Shown here in pieces: positions 61,069 through 64,000 of a DNA stretch of 64,000 bases. Each line of letters opens with the position of its first letter. Position 1 is the stretch's first letter. Below the pieces are notes generated by a model. The model ran no database searches. It had not been told where the DNA came from and saw nothing but the letters and a program-made list of their open reading frames with translations. The DNA lies in NCBI GenBank assembly GCA_963813315.1, contig CAWEYO010000002.1:12898-76897 (forward strand). The letters are read 5' to 3'. Made by a program: the position numbers and the translations under genes. Source of the DNA: CAWEYO01 sp963813315 (GTDB taxonomy: Bacteria; Pseudomonadota; Alphaproteobacteria; Rhizobiales; Rhizobiaceae).

Positions 61069-61889
61069 CTAGCCGGCATCCGGTCCGCAGGCTTCAGCCG
61101 GGCCAATGTGCGAGACGATCGGCTGATCGGGCGGCAGAAGCCGTTTGATGTATTCGATCCGGCTGGGAACGGCTTTCCGCGTATCGGTCGTGTCGACGGG
61201 CGGGAAGCGGTCAGGGTAGAACAGGATGGCATAGGCAAACAAGGCGGTCTCGGCCAAATCCTCGCGCTCCGGGCTTCGCTCTGCGTAGGAGGTAAGAAAT
61301 CGGCCATCCCGCGCCTGCGCTTCCTTCCAGCCGTCGGAAAGCCTGTGGTCTTCATCGAAGGAGGCATGCACGGCCTCGTGAAACAACGACTCCTCAAGAT
61401 GATCGGCGTGCGGTGCGCTTGTCTGCCGTCCCTGCATAGACGATCACCTGTCCCGTGCCCGCGTGAAATCCCTCCGTGCCCTTGTGAACGCTGAAACGAT
61501 GAACGCCCTGCCTTAGCACTGTCGGCAGTTGCCCCAGCGGTTGGGCGAAGCGAAGCGCCTCGGCGCGGGCCTTCTCCCTGGTTTCATATTCCGGATTTAT
61601 GGCGATTTCGATGCTCGTCCCATCATCATAGCGCGCGACGAACAGGAACGCATTGACTACCGGCTCGTCTTCCACGCGCTTGTCCCAGATCTGACGCTCC
61701 CCACGACCGGTATATTGGAGACACGAAAACGTGCTCGGATCGGAGGTATGAATGATGTCGAAGACCGTATCCACCGTGCTGCCGTAGGGCGGCTGCTCCT
61801 CCGCCCCTGCGTGTCCCGCCTTGCAAGGACGGACCAGCAAGAACAAGGCCCGGCAAACAAGCCAAAACCCATGCGATGTGCTTCCACAT
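61069..61889 (-). pseudogene. Secreted HExxH metallopeptidase-like protein, two frameshifts
   Basis: The start at 61889 gives a signal peptide (MWKHIAWVLACLPGLVLA). The frame then shifts near 61820 into AEEQPPYGSTVDTVFDIIHT, with a well-behaved domain (YTGRGERQIWDKRVEDEP, AFLFVARYDDGTSIEIAINP), and shifts again near 61430 from VIVYAG to RQTSAPHADHLEESLFHEAV and HASFDEDHRLSDGWKEA, where HEAVH is the zinc motif. The C-terminus is FAYAILFYPDRFPP and on. One-base lesions as seen elsewhere in the window. The family is unknown. Confidence 0.6.
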
Positions 61890-62096
61890 TTCCTCTATCT
61901 CCTACCCATCGGCGCCCGCTTGTCGCCGTGCGCACAAGGATTTAGCTCGGTCTAGACAGTCTCCCGTGTTGCCTAGGGAAAAGTTTCTTGAGTTTTCGCT
62001 ACTTGTATTCTCATACGTCGAAATGATGTGCCTATCAATTGTACAATCTGATTAAGATATAAGGGATTTTATATGTTGGAGTATTGTCCATTGATA

Positions 62097-63178
62097 GGCC
62101 AATCTCGTCGCGCGCCACGGCATCACATTGAACGCCGTCAACGGTACTGCGACCGACGCTTACGGTTTCGCAGAAACTTTCGTCAATTTCGAAGCCTACC
62201 GTGGCACGAGGTTTGCCGACACTTTCATCGGCTCGGATGCCGACGAATGTTTCCGTCCGCTCGGTGGCAGCGACCTCGTTGACGGCGGTGGCGGCACCGA
62301 CGAAGTGCGTTACGACCGCGAACACCGGCAGGGCGCCACCAAGGGCGTCACCGTCGACCTGGTGGCCGATTTCGCGGTTGATCCATTCGGCTATACCGAC
62401 ACGCTGACTAGCGTTGAAAACGCGATGGGTTCCATTTTCAACGACACCCTTAAAGGCGACGCCGACAACAACCGCCTGCGCGGGATTGAGGGCAATGATA
62501 CCCTCAACGACGGCGGCGCAGGCAACGACCGACTCTGGGGCGGCGTTGGCAACGACACCTACATTGTCAGCCCACACCGCCATCGACGAGGCTGAGGACG
62601 GCGGCAACGGCACGGACGCGGTGTTCGCCGCCATCGACTTCAGCCTCGATGTCAGCGGTGGACAGGTGGTCGGCAACATTGAGAACCTAACGCTGACAGG
62701 CGCTGCGATCACCGGCACGGGTAACACTCTTAACAACGTTCTCACCGGTAACTCCCTTAACAACGTGCTCAATGGCGCAGCTGGCAACGACACGGTGAAC
62801 GCCGGCGCGGGCAACGACGGTGCAGGAAACGACAGGCTGACGGGAGGCGCCGGCTATGACAACTTCGTCTTCAACACCGCGATCAGCGCCACAAAAAACG
62901 TCGACACCATCCTGGATTTCAACCGGGTGTATGACACGATCCGGCTCGAAAATGCCGTGATGCCCGGACTTGGCGGCCATCTCGGCACGCTGTCTTCAGC
63001 GGCGTTCTGGAAAAGCAAAACCGGCCTTGCCCACGACAGCAACGACCGCGTCATTTACGAGACCGACACCGGCTGGCTGAACTATGACAAAAACGGCAGC
63101 GCAACTGGCGGCGCCGTTCATATCGCCAAGCTGGCCCCGAATCTGGCTCTCTCTTATGCGGATTTCTTTGTGATCTGA
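62097..63178 (+). pseudogene. RTX/hemolysin-type calcium-binding protein, 5'-truncated and frameshifted
   Basis: The frame starts without a start codon as GITLNAVNGTATDAYGFAET and has calcium-binding nonapeptides: DGGGGTDEV, GIEGNDTLNDGGAGNDRLWG. One extra C near 62573 breaks it at NDTYIVS; the next frame continues HTAIDEAEDGGNGTDAV, GNSLNNVLNGAAGNDTVNAG and a C-terminal domain (FVFNTAISATKNVDTILDFN, VHIAKLAPNLALSYADFFVI) typical of type I secretion substrates. Only a remnant of a larger protein is present. The frameshifted exporter at 38.9-44.0 kb could have secreted such a protein. Confidence 0.75.
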
Positions 63179-63286
63179 GGGACTGGCCGCCGTACTCGCT
63201 GGGCCCAATGGGCTGGGCCGTGTGAAGCCCAGTCTGACTTCGAGTTGGTGTTTGTGTGACCAAAAACCCGAGGCGACGGCGCGTGG

Positions 63287-63553
63287 TCAAAACAGCGCCG
63301 CGAGTTGCCTCGCCGCCCGAACAAGGTTCCGGACCTCTTTCCGGGTGTTCTTCGCCTGCTGGGTCTCGCGGCCGTGAACATATCGGCCATGAGCAGACCC
63401 GCTCGGCGCTCCGGCTCTGGCCCCGTGCATCCGGCAGACGTGCTTGCCCTTCACCGCCGGCGCGCGACAGGTGACGCCGCTGCGCTTGCTTTTCGCCGTG
63501 CAGCGAGGGGCCGCATCGGCGCTTTGCATGGGATTAGTCGCCATTTTCTTCAC
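63287..63553 (-). CDS. Small HGG-motif-type protein of mobile regions
   Basis: The protein has 88 residues: PRCTAKSKRSGVTCRAPAVK, then HVCRMHGARAGAPSGSAHGR and QAKNTRKEVRNLVRAARQL. The Cys/His pattern (CTAK...TCRAPAV...VCRMHG) and the HG-rich stretch match short proteins common in rhizobial mobile regions, usually of unknown role and possibly zinc-binding. It overlaps the next minus-strand frame by four bases. Confidence 0.65.
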   Translation of the reverse strand: MKKMATNPMQSADAAPRCTAKSKRSGVTCRAPAVKGKHVCRMHGARAGAPSGSAHGRYVHGRETQQAKNTRKEVRNLVRAARQLAALF

Positions 63554-63918
63554 CGCCCCCGTCCCTCCCCCACGGATGACCGGCCCACAATGGCCCTCCC
63601 ACCCTCGTTAACGGTCACGCGCTCGACAAAGACCCGCTGCTCACCCTTGCTGCGGTAGCGTTTCAATGCCTCCATCTGGGCAGCAAATGTCCTGGCCAAG
63701 CGAAACTGGCCAGTTCTGTCAACCTGACTGCAAGACGTATGCCGAGCCGGACCTGACGCAGCGGAAACGCCAGAAAGAATGCTGGGAGGGAACCTTGCCG
63801 ACAAACCACTCCCCATGAAGGCTGTGTCGACGGCGGGCTTTTCGTCCACCAAGCTGCGACGACAGAGACAAGACACCGTACGCACGATCCAAACGGCGGG
63901 GCTATCATGGCAACCCAA
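63550..63918 (-). pseudogene. Fragment of a mobile-region protein, C-terminus conserved only
   Basis: The last 50 residues (LARTFAAQMEALKRYRSKGE, then QRVFVERVTVNEGGRAIVG) look like the C-terminus of a small protein that often precedes the HGG-type gene in rhizobia. The first 70 residues do not resemble anything and may be out-of-frame sequence. It is called a fragment with low confidence. Confidence 0.4.
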
Positions 63919-64000
63919 ACCTTCAACTTCCCTGGATTTTACATCGATAGATACGATTTCACGCCGAACCTCGGAGATTTCCTCGCGGTCAGTTTCTCGC
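63907..64000 (+). CDS. Start of an unidentified gene running off the window
   Basis: From ATG 63907 the frame MATQTFNFPGFYIDRYDFTP stays open to the window end. The sequence is less GC-rich than the preceding kilobase and rich in aromatic residues, so it may be the start of a real gene. There are too few residues to name a family. Confidence 0.35.
   Translation, partial: MATQTFNFPGFYIDRYDFTPNLGDFLAVSFS

Noticed and set aside
62035..62814. Minus-strand frame of about 260 codons opposite the RTX remnant
   Set aside because: Val/Ala-rich mirror of the RTX repeats; the plus strand shows true calcium-binding nonapeptides.

Overview
The window looks like the chromosome of a high-GC alphaproteobacterium of the Rhizobiales (Hyphomicrobiales), most like Mesorhizobium or a relative. 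This is inferred from gene content, a rhizobial-type tRNA-Ile(CAU), and several families of palindromic intergenic repeats of a kind I associate with Mesorhizobium. No rRNA or CRISPR array is visible.

Layout. 1-351: a frameshifted YbaK-type deacylase cut by the window edge. 665-5178: an A1-type cytochrome c oxidase operon (subunits II, I, III, III-like, IV). 5592-23775: a large tetrahydromethanopterin/methylofuran C1 island. It carries the formyltransferase/hydrolase complex (fhcB-A-D-C), a pterin carbinolamine dehydratase-like protein, the RFAP synthase mptG, mtdB, mch and fae. It also carries a HisA-like protein, two ATP-grasp proteins, a CitG-like protein, an MfnF-like protein, a DUF447 protein, a dihydropteroate synthase-like protein, a flavoprotein, an MfnE-like kinase and an MfnB-FolB fusion. 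Together these oxidise formaldehyde to formate and build the two C1 carriers. 24277-26240: rpe, a thioredoxin-like gene and gph. 26302-27840: a cytochrome c and a cupin.

28183-35052: a form I (true) carbon monoxide dehydrogenase operon, coxMSL-D-E-F, with the AYRCSFR active-site motif. With C1 oxidation, rpe and gph this suggests a facultative chemolithotroph or C1-oxidising lifestyle; no RuBisCO or methanol dehydrogenase is in view. 35155-37016: a mini-protein, a periplasmic-binding-type lipoprotein and a small secreted protein. 37406-45366: a LapG-like protease, an RHH/PAS-like regulator, a TolC/ABC/HlyD type I secretion operon and a diguanylate cyclase. The protease and all three secretion genes carry single-base frameshifts, at least a dozen in about 5 kb. 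45798-58701: ordinary chromosomal genes (FucU, CspA, a TetR-RND efflux operon, GYD, HlyU, a lipid kinase, an M24 peptidase, an SDR, YcgN, a secreted basic protein and SIMPL).

58813-58888 is tRNA-Ile2(CAU). Everything to its right (58.9-64 kb) looks like a decayed island: phage-type gene remnants, two HExxH metallopeptidase-like genes, a truncated RTX gene and an HGG-motif protein.

A recurring feature is an interspersed repeat of about 105 bp with five to six copies. It begins TAATGCATGTCGCCCAAAAG, and its first bases supply the stop codon, or an in-frame tail plus stop, of several genes.
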